From: Pedobacter sp. MC2016-24
Lineage (GTDB): Bacteria; Bacteroidota; Bacteroidia; Sphingobacteriales; Sphingobacteriaceae
Direction of reading: 5' to 3'
Assembly: GCF_015223055.1 (NCBI RefSeq)
Contig: NZ_JADFBX010000003.1
Coordinates: 62,001-126,000, forward strand
Length of the DNA stretch: 64,000 nucleotides
The translations under genes were made by a program, and so were the position numbers. The notes under the pieces were generated by a model. That model worked only from the letters and a program-made list of their open reading frames with translations, was not told the origin of the DNA and did no database searches. Shown piece after piece: positions 10,037 through 19,328 of the stretch (positions are counted from its first letter, which is position 1; each line of letters starts with the position of its first letter).

Positions 10037-10160
10037 ATTTATCTGTCTGGCTATTCTGGTACACCGGAATCGATTAAAAATCAATTATTTCTTGGGATTA
10101 ACCGCGACACGCATTTTATGCGCTTAACAAATCTTACGTCTCGCAAAAACAGACTACTAA

Positions 10161-13100
10161 ATGTACAAAATTTATATTACAATTTTATGTGCGTATCGAC
10201 GCTACATACCTAAATTGCTATTGATGATGAAGTTAATCACGGTCATATTGCTTGCTTCCCTCATGCAGGTGAGTGCAGCTTCATTCGGCCAATTGGTTAC
10301 ATTGAAAGAGAAAAATGTAACATTGGAAAAGATGTTCAACGAAATCAGAAAACAATCTGGTTATGATGTTTTATTGTCTACCAACAAAATTAAAAGCACC
10401 ATGACATTTCATGCGAATTTTAAGAATTCGACCATTGAACAAGTCATGGATCAAATTCTTTACGGTAAGGACTTGACTTACATTATTGGCGATAAAACTA
10501 TTGTCATTAAACCGATGGAAAAATCGATTTTCGATAAAGTAGTCGCCTATTTTGCTGTGGTAAAGGTTTCTGGTAAAGTCAGAGATAAAAATGGCGAAGT
10601 TTTACCAGGGGTAAGTGTACGCGAAAAAGGTGAGCTCAAAGCAGTTTCCACAAGTGCAACAGGAGAGTATTCCATCTCGGTAAAAGAAGGGGCAACATTG
10701 GTTTTTAGTTATATTGGCTTTAAGACACTGGAAGTTGAAGTCGGATCTAAAAGTGTGCTGAATGTCACCTTAGAAGAGGATGCAGCCCAGTTGAAAGAAG
10801 TAAATGTGGTTTCTACCGGTTACCAGCAACTGGACAGAAAACTATTCACCGGTGCCAATACGGTTGTAAAAGCTGAAGATGCACAGCGTAACGGTGTGCC
10901 AGATATCAGCCGTATGTTAGAGGGTCAGGTAGCAGGGGTTTCGGTTCAGAACGTTTCTGGTACTTTTGGTGCGGCTCCTAAAATCCGTGTTCGTGGTGCA
11001 ACGTCCATCACAGGTGATAACAAGCCGCTTTGGGTTGTGGATGGAATCATCTTAGAAGATGTGGTCAACATCTCCAATGACGCTTTGTCTACAGGTGATG
11101 CGAATACCCTGATCGGATCATCTGTCGCTGGTTTAAACCCTGATGATATTGAATCTTTTAACATTTTAAAGGATGCTGCAGCTACAGCAATGTATGGTGC
11201 AAGGGCAATGAACGGCGTAATTGTCGTGACTACTAAAAAAGGAAGACAATCTGGTGGAACACCTAAAATCAATTATTCGGGTAATTTTACTACCTATTTA
11301 AAGCCAAATTATGACGGCTTTGATGTTTTGAATTCTGCTGACCAGATGTCGGTCATGATGGAAATGTACAGCAAAGGCTATTTCCAGCATACCACAGCCT
11401 CAAGAGGCGCAAACGGGGGGCCATTTTTTAAGATGTATAATGCGTTATATGATTATAACCCGGCAACAGATACCTATGCGTTAAAAAATACAGGTACAGA
11501 TCGGGCGCAGTTTTTAAACAGATATGCCAATGCCAATACGGATTGGTTTGATGTTTTGTTTAAAAATTCATTGATGCAGGAACATTCTGTGAGTATGTCT
11601 TCCGGAACCGAGAAATTTCAAACCTATGCCTCCACCTCATATCTGCATGATAGCGGTCAGACCATTGGAAATAACGTAGATCGTTTCACAGGCAATTTTA
11701 GAGCAAACTTTAAAATGAGCCCTAAGTTTAGCGGTGAATTTATTGTCAATGGGTCGGTGAGGGATCAACGTGCCCCAGGTACCTTAACCCGTAACTCCGA
11801 TCCAGTGTATGGCACATTTTCGAGGGACTTTGACATCAATCCATATTCCTATGCCTTAAATACCAGCAGGGCAATGACGGTTTATAATGAAGATGGAAGT
11901 CTGGAATTCTTTAACAGAAATTATGCACCATTTAATATCTTAAATGAATTAGAAAATAACTATTTAAAATTAGGTCAGATAGATTTTAAAGTGCAGGGAG
12001 GAATTAAGTATAAAATTATTCCAAATTTGACTTATTCTATTGATGGAGCTTATCGTTTTGCGAAAACCGAGCGTCAGGCATACATTTTAGAAAATTCTAA
12101 CATGGCACTGGCTTTCCGTGCAGCGAAAGATGCGACTACGGTTGGTGACAATCCTTTTTTATATACGAACCCAGATGATTTAACCAAACAACCTGTTGTG
12201 ATCCTGCCTGAAGGTGGTTTTTATAATGTGACTTATGATAATTTGAAAAATTATTATTTCAGACAGAACTTAGAATTTGATCACACTTTCAATACCAATC
12301 ACCGGCTGAACGTTTTTGGTTCCATGGAAGTACGGTACACAGACCGTCAGACCTCTAACTTTGATGGTGCCGGGTATCAATATGACAATGGCGGTATTGT
12401 GAATGCCAATTACCTTTATTTCAAAAAAGCACAAGAATCAGCTGCCCCATATTTTGGTATGGGAACAGGAGCAGACCGCTTTACGGCCTTCGCCTTAAGA
12501 GCGGCATACTCTTATAAAGATAAGTATAGCTTTAATGCCACAACCCGTTATGATGGTTCAAATTTAATGGGTAAAAGCCGAACGGCCAGATGGTTGCCAA
12601 CCTGGAACGTTTCCGGTGCCTGGAATATTGATCAGGAGGAATTTTGGCCTAAAAATGACATCATATCCTCTGCACGGATCAGAGGGACCTATGGTTTAGT
12701 TGCCAATATTGGAAATGCCAAAAATTCAGCTGCTGTTTACTACAACCAATTGTCAAGAAGACCATATGAGACTGAAAAAGAAACGCTGACTTATATTTCC
12801 AGCTTAGCCAATTCAGAATTAACATGGGAAAAGCTGAAAGAAGCGAACTTAGGTTTTGATTTAACATTCTTGAAGGACAGAATGAATTTTACAGCCGATT
12901 TGTACACCCGGAATATTTTCGATCTGATTGGTACCATCAATACTTCAGGTATTGGAGGGCAATATGCAAAAACAGCAAACTATGGTAAAATGAAGGCTGA
13001 AGGATTAGAGTTAACACTTGGAGGGGTACCTGTTCAACAAGGCGATTTCAAGTGGAGAACATCTGTGAACATGGCTTTTAACAGAAATAAAATTACCGAA

Positions 13101-13853
13101 TTACAAAATAAACCAAGAATCCTGGATTTAGTGAGTGATGTAGGTGGATCGATTTTGGGGCGTCCTAGAGGTGGCTTGTATTCTCTTCAATTCGCAGGTT
13201 TAGATCATGATTATGGATTTCCGTATTTTATTGATAATAATGGGGTTAAAAGCCCTTACGTGGATTTGCAAAGCACCACTATTGATTACCTAAAATACGA
13301 AGGGCCAACAGACCCAACTTTTACTGGTGGTTATTACAATCAATTTAAATATAAGAACTTCAGTCTGTCTGCATTGTTCACTTTTGCTGCTGGCAACGTA
13401 GTTCGTTTGGCTCCAGAATTTTCTTCCAGTTACCCGGATATTTATTCGATGACTAAATCTATGGTTAATCGTTGGATGCAGCCTGGAGATGAGGCGTTTA
13501 CCTCAGTTCCATCGATCATGGATCCGGTTACTGCTAGTAAAGTGATTACGAACGTTTCAGGCACTGTAATTTCACCTGATTATGCCTATAATAGATACAA
13601 TTACTCTACAGAAAGAGTTGCAAAAGGTGATTTTATCCGGTTTAAGCAAATATCATTTACTTATGATTTGCCTAAAACCTTTACCTCGAAATTAAATATG
13701 TCTAATGCTTCGGTTTCTTTTGTAGGCAATAACATCGCTTTATTGTATTCTGATAAAAGATTAAATGGTGCTGATCCAGAATTTTTTGGTAATGGTGGTG
13801 TAGCCTTACCAATACCGAAACAATACACCATCTCATTAAAGGTTGGATTTTAA
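10161..13853 (+). CDS. SusC/RagA-family TonB-dependent outer-membrane transporter with STN domain
   Basis: This 1230-residue protein has a signal peptide after an extended N-region (VSAASFGQ). An STN signalling domain lies at about residues 45-110 and a carboxypeptidase-regulatory-like beta-sandwich at about 136-205. The plug shows GAAPKIRVRGATSITG and AMYGARAMNGVIVVTTKKG, and a 22-stranded barrel ends in IPKQYTISLKVGF. It imports a solute too large for porins, using TonB energy. The STN domain links it to the upstream FecI/FecR pair. The SusD-like partner is 11 nt downstream. The metallohydrolase that follows suggests a peptide-type substrate rather than a glycan, since no glycoside hydrolase is in this operon. 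That is inference. Confidence 0.95.
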   Translation: MYKIYITILCAYRRYIPKLLLMMKLITVILLASLMQVSAASFGQLVTLKEKNVTLEKMFNEIRKQSGYDVLLSTNKIKSTMTFHANFKNSTIEQVMDQILYGKDLTYIIGDKTIVIKPMEKSIFDKVVAYFAVVKVSGKVRDKNGEVLPGVSVREKGELKAVSTSATGEYSISVKEGATLVFSYIGFKTLEVEVGSKSVLNVTLEEDAAQLKEVNVVSTGYQQLDRKLFTGANTVVKAEDAQRNGVPDISRMLEGQVAGVSVQNVSGTFGAAPKIRVRGATSITGDNKPLWVVDGIILEDVVNISNDALSTGDANTLIGSSVAGLNPDDIESFNILKDAAATAMYGARAMNGVIVVTTKKGRQSGGTPKINYSGNFTTYLKPNYDGFDVLNSADQMSVMMEMYSKGYFQHTTASRGANGGPFFKMYNALYDYNPATDTYALKNTGTDRAQFLNRYANANTDWFDVLFKNSLMQEHSVSMSSGTEKFQTYASTSYLHDSGQTIGNNVDRFTGNFRANFKMSPKFSGEFIVNGSVRDQRAPGTLTRNSDPVYGTFSRDFDINPYSYALNTSRAMTVYNEDGSLEFFNRNYAPFNILNELENNYLKLGQIDFKVQGGIKYKIIPNLTYSIDGAYRFAKTERQAYILENSNMALAFRAAKDATTVGDNPFLYTNPDDLTKQPVVILPEGGFYNVTYDNLKNYYFRQNLEFDHTFNTNHRLNVFGSMEVRYTDRQTSNFDGAGYQYDNGGIVNANYLYFKKAQESAAPYFGMGTGADRFTAFALRAAYSYKDKYSFNATTRYDGSNLMGKSRTARWLPTWNVSGAWNIDQEEFWPKNDIISSARIRGTYGLVANIGNAKNSAAVYYNQLSRRPYETEKETLTYISSLANSELTWEKLKEANLGFDLTFLKDRMNFTADLYTRNIFDLIGTINTSGIGGQYAKTANYGKMKAEGLELTLGGVPVQQGDFKWRTSVNMAFNRNKITELQNKPRILDLVSDVGGSILGRPRGGLYSLQFAGLDHDYGFPYFIDNNGVKSPYVDLQSTTIDYLKYEGPTDPTFTGGYYNQFKYKNFSLSALFTFAAGNVVRLAPEFSSSYPDIYSMTKSMVNRWMQPGDEAFTSVPSIMDPVTASKVITNVSGTVISPDYAYNRYNYSTERVAKGDFIRFKQISFTYDLPKTFTSKLNMSNASVSFVGNNIALLYSDKRLNGADPEFFGNGGVALPIPKQYTISLKVGF

Positions 13854-13864
13854 ATAAAACGATT

Positions 13865-15328
13865 ATGAAATTTGATAAAATAATATATTTTGTATTTGGA
13901 TCTGCGCTCTTACTCGTAACTCCATCTTGTAATAAGTATTTAGATACCAATCCGGATAACAGAACTGAAATTAATTCAGTAGCTAAAGTGGCCCAATTGG
14001 TGGGTACGGCTTATCCTGCCTATGATTATTTAACCTTTACTGAAGGTGCCTCTGATAATGCAGAGGATAAAGGGCCTGGAATAGGTACCGTTACAGATAT
14101 CACCAGCAGGCCTTATTTTTGGCAAGATGTAGCCGGGTCTTCTACCAGTACAGCAGTCAATTACTGGAACGGTTGTTACCGGGGTATCGCTGCGGCCAAT
14201 CAGGCGCTTGATGCGATTAAACAAAATAATTTTGGAACAGCTGCTTTACCTTATAAGGGAGAGGCGCTTGTAGCAAGAGCCTATGCGCATTTTATGCTGG
14301 TTACTTTGTTCTCTAAAGCTTATGTTATTGGCGGTCCAAATGATGCGCCAGGCATTCCTTATGTAACTGAACCTGAAACGCAAGTGATTAAACAGTACGA
14401 TAGAGGTACCATAAAATCGGTATATGAGCAGGTAGAAAAGGACCTGACAGAAGGTTTGGCCTTATTGTCTCCATCTGCGTATACGGTTCCAAAATTTCAC
14501 TTTACCCCGGCTGCTGCACATGCATTTGCCGCGCGTTTTTATTTATTTAAAGGCGATTGGCAAAAGGTGATTGACCATACATCGGCCATCTCTACCGAAG
14601 ATTTTGCTACGATCATCAGACCGATCAACAGTACTTTAGATGCCATGGCTTATGCTGATTATAAAGTTGCCTTGACTAAAGACGATAAAAAATTCAACTT
14701 ATTACTGGCGAATCAATACGCCAATTATCAAAGGAATTATCCCAGATATGGCTATGGACAGCAATTGGTTAAAATGTTTGCAGCAGGTTACAACATTACA
14801 GGTAAAGCTTATGCATTTAAAATTGCCTATACTACGGTACCGAACTATACAACAGGTAAATATGCAGAGTTTTTCTATGTGACCAATCAGGTAGCTAATA
14901 CGGGTCAGCCATATATCATGTCGCCATTGTTTACCACCGATGAAGCATTAATGAATCGCGCTGAAGCCTATGCACGCTTAAATCAATTTGACAAGTCCAT
15001 CAAAGACATCAATACGATGTTGAGTGCAACTGTTAAAAATTACGCGACAAGTGACGCCACCAATTTAGAGAAAATCAAAGCTTTTTATGGCATTACCGAT
15101 CCACAGGAAGCAGTAATTAAAATGATTTTGGAAACCAAGAAAGCCATCTTTTTACAGGAAGGAATCCGCTGGATGGACATTTTGCGCCACCGAATTACAG
15201 TTAAACACAATGTTTTTGATCCAACAGGTAATGAGACCTTTATCGAGCTGGGGCCAGATGACAACAGAAGATTGTTTCAATTACCTGAAGAAGCTGCACT
15301 TTCTGGTGTTGCGTTAAACCCACGATAA
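13865..15328 (+). CDS. SusD/RagB-family substrate-binding lipoprotein
   Basis: This 487-residue protein has a lipoprotein signal peptide ending at TPSC (Cys20). It contains the helical TPR-like SusD fold with typical segments such as YWNGCYRGIAAANQALDAI and AEAYARLNQFDKSIKDIN, and the C-terminal GIRWMDILRH. It caps the SusC-like barrel at the cell surface and captures substrate. The gene directly follows the transporter gene and belongs to the same operon. Confidence 0.94.
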   Translation: MKFDKIIYFVFGSALLLVTPSCNKYLDTNPDNRTEINSVAKVAQLVGTAYPAYDYLTFTEGASDNAEDKGPGIGTVTDITSRPYFWQDVAGSSTSTAVNYWNGCYRGIAAANQALDAIKQNNFGTAALPYKGEALVARAYAHFMLVTLFSKAYVIGGPNDAPGIPYVTEPETQVIKQYDRGTIKSVYEQVEKDLTEGLALLSPSAYTVPKFHFTPAAAHAFAARFYLFKGDWQKVIDHTSAISTEDFATIIRPINSTLDAMAYADYKVALTKDDKKFNLLLANQYANYQRNYPRYGYGQQLVKMFAAGYNITGKAYAFKIAYTTVPNYTTGKYAEFFYVTNQVANTGQPYIMSPLFTTDEALMNRAEAYARLNQFDKSIKDINTMLSATVKNYATSDATNLEKIKAFYGITDPQEAVIKMILETKKAIFLQEGIRWMDILRHRITVKHNVFDPTGNETFIELGPDDNRRLFQLPEEAALSGVALNPR

Positions 15329-15343
15329 TTAATTAGACAGATT

Positions 15344-16741
15344 ATGAAAAGAAACATATTTAAAATATTTGCTGCACTGACTTTTGTTTTTGTAGTCCAA
15401 TCTTGTAAAAAAGAGGATTCTGTAAGTATCGATTTAACGAAATACATTGACAGTCCTTACTCAAATTCTGATCTTGATATCTGGTTAAGAGCTAATTTCC
15501 TGGACACTTACAATATTGATGTAATTTATCGCTATAGCGATTATTATAAAGATTATGATAAAAATGTGAGTCCGGTTGATCTGAACAAAGTAAGGCCACA
15601 GATGCAAATGGTATTGGAAGGCTTTGTTGCACCCTATAAGAAAATTGCGGGTACCACATTCGTCAAAGAAAAACTACCTAAAGAATGGGTGCTTTACGGT
15701 TCTGGTGCTTATAATACTGATGGATCAATGATCCTGGCCACAGCTGGTGCAGGTAGAAGAGTAACGATTTATACACTGAATAACTTTGATATCAATGATC
15801 CTAACCTGGTTATACCCAAGTTAAAAACCATTCACCATGAGTTTACGCACATTCTAAATCAGTTGGTTGCCATGCCGACTGATTTTCAGACCATCACCAA
15901 AGCCAGCTACAATGCGACCTGGACAACTGTAGCCGATGCTACAGCCAGAGATTTAGGTTATGTAACCTCATATGCAACCAGTCAGCCAGGAGAGGATTTT
16001 GCAGAAACCACTTCTACCTTGCTGGTTTTTGGACAGGCTTGGTTTGATGCCCGTGCAAATGCGTCAACAGCAGCTGGTAAGCTTGCATTAAAGGCTAAAG
16101 AGGCGAGTGTCGTTCAGTACTTTACTGTTAGTCTTGGCATTGATTTCAGGGCTTTACAGCGCGAAGTACAGCAGGTGGTTAGACAAACTTATAAATATCC
16201 TGCAGCTTCGTTCCCGTATTGGGTTGGCCAGAATTTGTTTAAAACAATGACTACAAATTTAGAGGATCCGATTTATACCACCAATGCGATCTCTACAGAT
16301 TATGCTACAGCTTATAATAATTTTAAAGCGACGGTATTGGCTGCGAATACAACAGCAAAATATCACATGGACAATGTTCAGTTGCGGTTTGAATCTACAA
16401 CTGCATTAACGGTTAGGGTGCCATTTACCGCAACAGCGGGTACTGCAGCAGGAACGCAATACAATGCTGATTATACCTTTACCTATACCATCAATGCTGT
16501 TACAGGCGCAGTGGTCTTCACTAAGGTTGCCCAGGCAGGTACCACAGGAACTTATGCCAATGCCGCACTATTTACCGCCGGCTTTACCAGTTCTTTACAG
16601 GCTTATTTAACAGGTAAGACTTTTATTGCCGATTGGATGCCAGCGACCATTGACAATGCCAATTATAACAGTTTTGGTGGGTTTTATGTAAGCGGCACGC
16701 CAACTAATAATTTTTATGGATCACTAGGCCAAACTTTATAG
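15344..16741 (+). CDS. Substrate import-associated zinc metallohydrolase lipoprotein
   Basis: This 465-residue lipoprotein has a lipobox at VVQSC. A zinc-binding HExxH is seen at His165-Glu166-Phe-Thr-His169 (HHEFTHILNQ), and a downstream PGEDFAETTS supplies a likely third ligand. Both are typical of the putative zinc metallopeptidase family found beside SusC/SusD pairs. It probably acts at the cell surface or in the periplasm on the imported substrate. It lies 15 nt after the SusD-like gene. The C-terminal 130 residues are Thr/Ala-rich and resemble DUF4302-type beta-structure rather than a protease fold. Peptidase activity is inferred from the motif. Confidence 0.85.
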   Translation: MKRNIFKIFAALTFVFVVQSCKKEDSVSIDLTKYIDSPYSNSDLDIWLRANFLDTYNIDVIYRYSDYYKDYDKNVSPVDLNKVRPQMQMVLEGFVAPYKKIAGTTFVKEKLPKEWVLYGSGAYNTDGSMILATAGAGRRVTIYTLNNFDINDPNLVIPKLKTIHHEFTHILNQLVAMPTDFQTITKASYNATWTTVADATARDLGYVTSYATSQPGEDFAETTSTLLVFGQAWFDARANASTAAGKLALKAKEASVVQYFTVSLGIDFRALQREVQQVVRQTYKYPAASFPYWVGQNLFKTMTTNLEDPIYTTNAISTDYATAYNNFKATVLAANTTAKYHMDNVQLRFESTTALTVRVPFTATAGTAAGTQYNADYTFTYTINAVTGAVVFTKVAQAGTTGTYANAALFTAGFTSSLQAYLTGKTFIADWMPATIDNANYNSFGGFYVSGTPTNNFYGSLGQTL

Positions 16742-16746
16742 AAATC

Positions 16747-18093
16747 ATGAAAAAGATAGTATATATTTTTATCGCATTCCTGATGGTTTCAGGGTGCAAG
16801 AAATCATCCTTTGTGGCTGATTTTGATCAATCGCCCGAAGAGCGGATGTCCGCATCGATTGCTTTGGTCAATAGCACACTAACTTCTGCTGCCAATGGCT
16901 GGAATGCCACTTTATCCACCTCAGCAGGTGGAGGTTTTGGATTTTACATGAACTTTGACAATCAGCAAAATGTAAGTATGTACGCTGATTTAACAGATGA
17001 TGCCTCAATTAAGAGTGTCAATTCAACTTACCGGGTAAAAACAGGTTTAGGAGCCGATTTAATTTTCGACACCTACAATTACATTTCGATGCTGGCCGAT
17101 CCTACCTCAACTGTTTTTGGTGGAACACAGCCGACCGGATTTAAAAGCGATGTAGAGTTTACCTACGTCAGATCATCTGCGGATAGTCTTGTTTTCATCG
17201 GGAAACAATATCGGCAGCTGTTAAAAATGGTTAAAGCTACTGCCGAACAAAAAGCTGTATATACTGCTGGTGGTTATAAAACTGCCATCAACAAAGTGAA
17301 AAACTATTTTACCGCGGTGAAATTTCCCTACATCGAAGTAACTTCGGGTACTTCACTGTTAAAAGTAGGGTTTAGCTTAAATGGAACCAGTACTTTAGGA
17401 TCAGGAAAAAGAGCTACCTTAACCGGTCTGCTGGAAGATGGGGTTACGCCTGCATCTGGTACCGGTAAGTTTGCCTTTACTTTAAATGGAGCCGATTTTG
17501 TAGGTAGTCCTTTTGTTTATCAGGGTATTACATTTGTGCGTTTGGCCTGGAAAGATGCCAGTACCTTAGCGCTTTATGATGTTGCAGGCAAAGAATATGT
17601 GCTTAAATCAAGCCCAACTCCATTAACCCCGCTTAATTTATTGTTTGGTTTCCCTTCTACGTTTACCTACAGGAAAATTACCATACCAGGTACAGGTTTG
17701 CCAACTGGTGTCACTTCAGGTTTCACTGCCGTGTATAATGCGATGTTAAATAATATTATCGCTTCAAAAAGGGTAGTCAATTATACCACCATTACGTTAA
17801 CCAGTAATTCATCATTACAGGTGTATGTTTCTTACAATTCTGGAACATCACTATTTAATGCGACTGCAGATTATACGTATACCAGGACTGGGGATGTGAT
17901 TACCTTAGGTACTTCACCAGTTTACAGCAACAACTGGACAACCAGGGCTGCAGAACTTTTACCTTTGACCAATTATATGTTAACGGGTCCGTTCAAGATC
18001 GATTGGGTAACCAGCACAGCAGTGAGCACTGAAGTACTGGGTGGTTTATATAGAACCGCAGATGCTACCTCATTTATATACGGAGTTTTATAA
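16747..18093 (+). CDS. DUF4302-family lipoprotein
   Basis: This 448-residue lipoprotein has a signal peptide ending at MVSGC. The N-terminal half, with QSPEERMSASIALVNSTLTS and ANGWNATLSTSAGGGFGFYM, matches the DUF4302 proteins that accompany SusC/SusD plus metallohydrolase operons. The exact role is unknown. A surface-exposed accessory binding protein is the usual assumption. It starts 5 nt after the metallohydrolase gene, so it is surely co-transcribed. The C-terminal part has the same kind of Thr-rich beta-pattern as the preceding protein. Confidence 0.82.
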   Translation: MKKIVYIFIAFLMVSGCKKSSFVADFDQSPEERMSASIALVNSTLTSAANGWNATLSTSAGGGFGFYMNFDNQQNVSMYADLTDDASIKSVNSTYRVKTGLGADLIFDTYNYISMLADPTSTVFGGTQPTGFKSDVEFTYVRSSADSLVFIGKQYRQLLKMVKATAEQKAVYTAGGYKTAINKVKNYFTAVKFPYIEVTSGTSLLKVGFSLNGTSTLGSGKRATLTGLLEDGVTPASGTGKFAFTLNGADFVGSPFVYQGITFVRLAWKDASTLALYDVAGKEYVLKSSPTPLTPLNLLFGFPSTFTYRKITIPGTGLPTGVTSGFTAVYNAMLNNIIASKRVVNYTTITLTSNSSLQVYVSYNSGTSLFNATADYTYTRTGDVITLGTSPVYSNNWTTRAAELLPLTNYMLTGPFKIDWVTSTAVSTEVLGGLYRTADATSFIYGVL

Positions 18094-18111
18094 TGTCAAA
18101 GAAATAGATTT

Positions 18112-18483
18112 ATGCAAATGATAAGATACAATAGGAGCCAGTTCAAAGGCTCCTATTTTACAGGTTTATTGTGGCTGGTATTGGGCCTCATCATGTTATT
18201 TGGTTCTCCTGAGTTGACCTGGAGACATGTTCTCTGTCTTGTTGTAGGATCAGTTTATGCTTTGCTTCTCCTCTTTGACAGGGAGAAAAACTATATCCTT
18301 ATCGATGAAGATAAAATTGTTGTAAAGCGTTTTTTTAATAAAAAAATTAAAATAAATCAGATTAAAGACATTTCATATGAAACTGATTTTATAATCATAA
18401 GTACAAATCGAAAACAAGTTAAAATCATTTTGAATTTAATTCACCCAAAGGATTTAGGTATGGCAATACCATTAAACTATTAA
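18112..18483 (+). CDS. Small membrane protein of unknown function
   Basis: This 123-residue protein has two closely spaced hydrophobic segments (about 14-32 and 37-55). A soluble C-terminal beta-rich part follows (YILIDEDKIVVKRFFNKK, IIISTNRKQVKIIL) that resembles bacterial PH-like membrane-anchored domains. I do not recognise a named family. It lies 18 nt behind the DUF4302 gene and may simply be the last member of the uptake operon. Two in-frame ATGs (18112 and 18118) are possible starts. Confidence 0.6.
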   Translation: MQMIRYNRSQFKGSYFTGLLWLVLGLIMLFGSPELTWRHVLCLVVGSVYALLLLFDREKNYILIDEDKIVVKRFFNKKIKINQIKDISYETDFIIISTNRKQVKIILNLIHPKDLGMAIPLNY

Positions 18484-18519
18484 TAAACCATTAAAAAAAA
18501 ACAAAAAAATTAAGAAAAA

Positions 18520-19089
18520 ATTAAGAAATTAATCAATCTCACGCTCTTGTTTTCCTTGATAATTATTAATGGCTGTAAAAGAGAACAGATCATTAGCGAG
18601 AAATCATCTTTAAGCCGTAACGACTTAACAGTTATCGATAATACAAAAATTAACATCAGCTCACCAGCTTTATCATTAGATCTGGAACCATTTAGCGAAT
18701 TGACTCAAACGCAAATTCAAAATTTAGACGAGATTCAGGCTGCGGATTTGTTACAGCCAGCAGTTGAATCTGGAACTATATTGTACAATGAGTTAATGGC
18801 TCAAGTTGTTGGAACACCGGCTTGGAGCGCTCTTACTTACGTGGAAAGAGATTATATACAAAATTTTACTCCACAACAAAAAGCAATGTTAGCCATTTTA
18901 TATGAGGCCGAAAGCAATGTTGCTTCCGCTAGCAGTAATTCAAAATGGGTAAATTGTGCACATTATGTGGATAGTAGTTACACTACATTTGTACCTGATG
19001 GTTATTATTCTCCTCCCCATATTCAAGCGACTGTCTATAAAATCGTTGAAGGCGTAAGTATCGCGGCATATACGATTGAGCCAATATAA
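18520..19089 (+). CDS. Hypothetical lipoprotein, probable AUU start
   Basis: No ATG, GTG or TTG gives a sensible start for this frame. A TTG at 18547 would cut the signal peptide in half. Reading from an ATT at 18520 gives KKLINLTLLFSLIIINGC, a perfect lipoprotein signal peptide, and an in-frame stop lies just upstream at 18511. The start is therefore either a rare AUU or an ATG changed by mutation. The mature part (about 170 residues) has no domain I recognise. It is rich in Asn, Gln and Ser, with LTYVERDYIQNFTPQQKAML and a C-terminal Cys. A strong terminator follows immediately. Confidence 0.55.
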   Translation: MKKLINLTLLFSLIIINGCKREQIISEKSSLSRNDLTVIDNTKINISSPALSLDLEPFSELTQTQIQNLDEIQAADLLQPAVESGTILYNELMAQVVGTPAWSALTYVERDYIQNFTPQQKAMLAILYEAESNVASASSNSKWVNCAHYVDSSYTTFVPDGYYSPPHIQATVYKIVEGVSIAAYTIEPI

Positions 19090-19107
19090 AAATTGATTGC
19101 CATACCT

Positions 19108-19139
19108 AAAAAAAACCGATCCTTAAAGATCGGTTTTTT
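19108..19139 (+). terminator. Intrinsic terminator ending the uptake locus
   Basis: CCGATC at 19116-19121 pairs with GATCGG at 19128-19133 across the six-base loop CTTAAA. An A-run precedes and a T-run follows, so the stem can extend and also terminate leftward transcription. Confidence 0.9.
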
Positions 19140-19328
19140 CATTTTAGGCATCTCATAGTTATCTATCTTTAGTACACCGACATTGCTATGCGTTAAAAAA
19201 AACATGCAATAAGCTTTGTGGTGATTTTATATCCTGAATTGTGCTTTTTGTGAATAGAATTCCTTTGTTATAAAATATTATAATATTAAATAGTTTTACT
19301 ATTTTTGAGGTATACTTTAAAAATAGTA

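Noticed and set aside
18547..19089. TTG start for the hypothetical lipoprotein
   Set aside because: It removes the charged N-region of an otherwise perfect lipoprotein signal peptide. The ATT at 18520 restores it.
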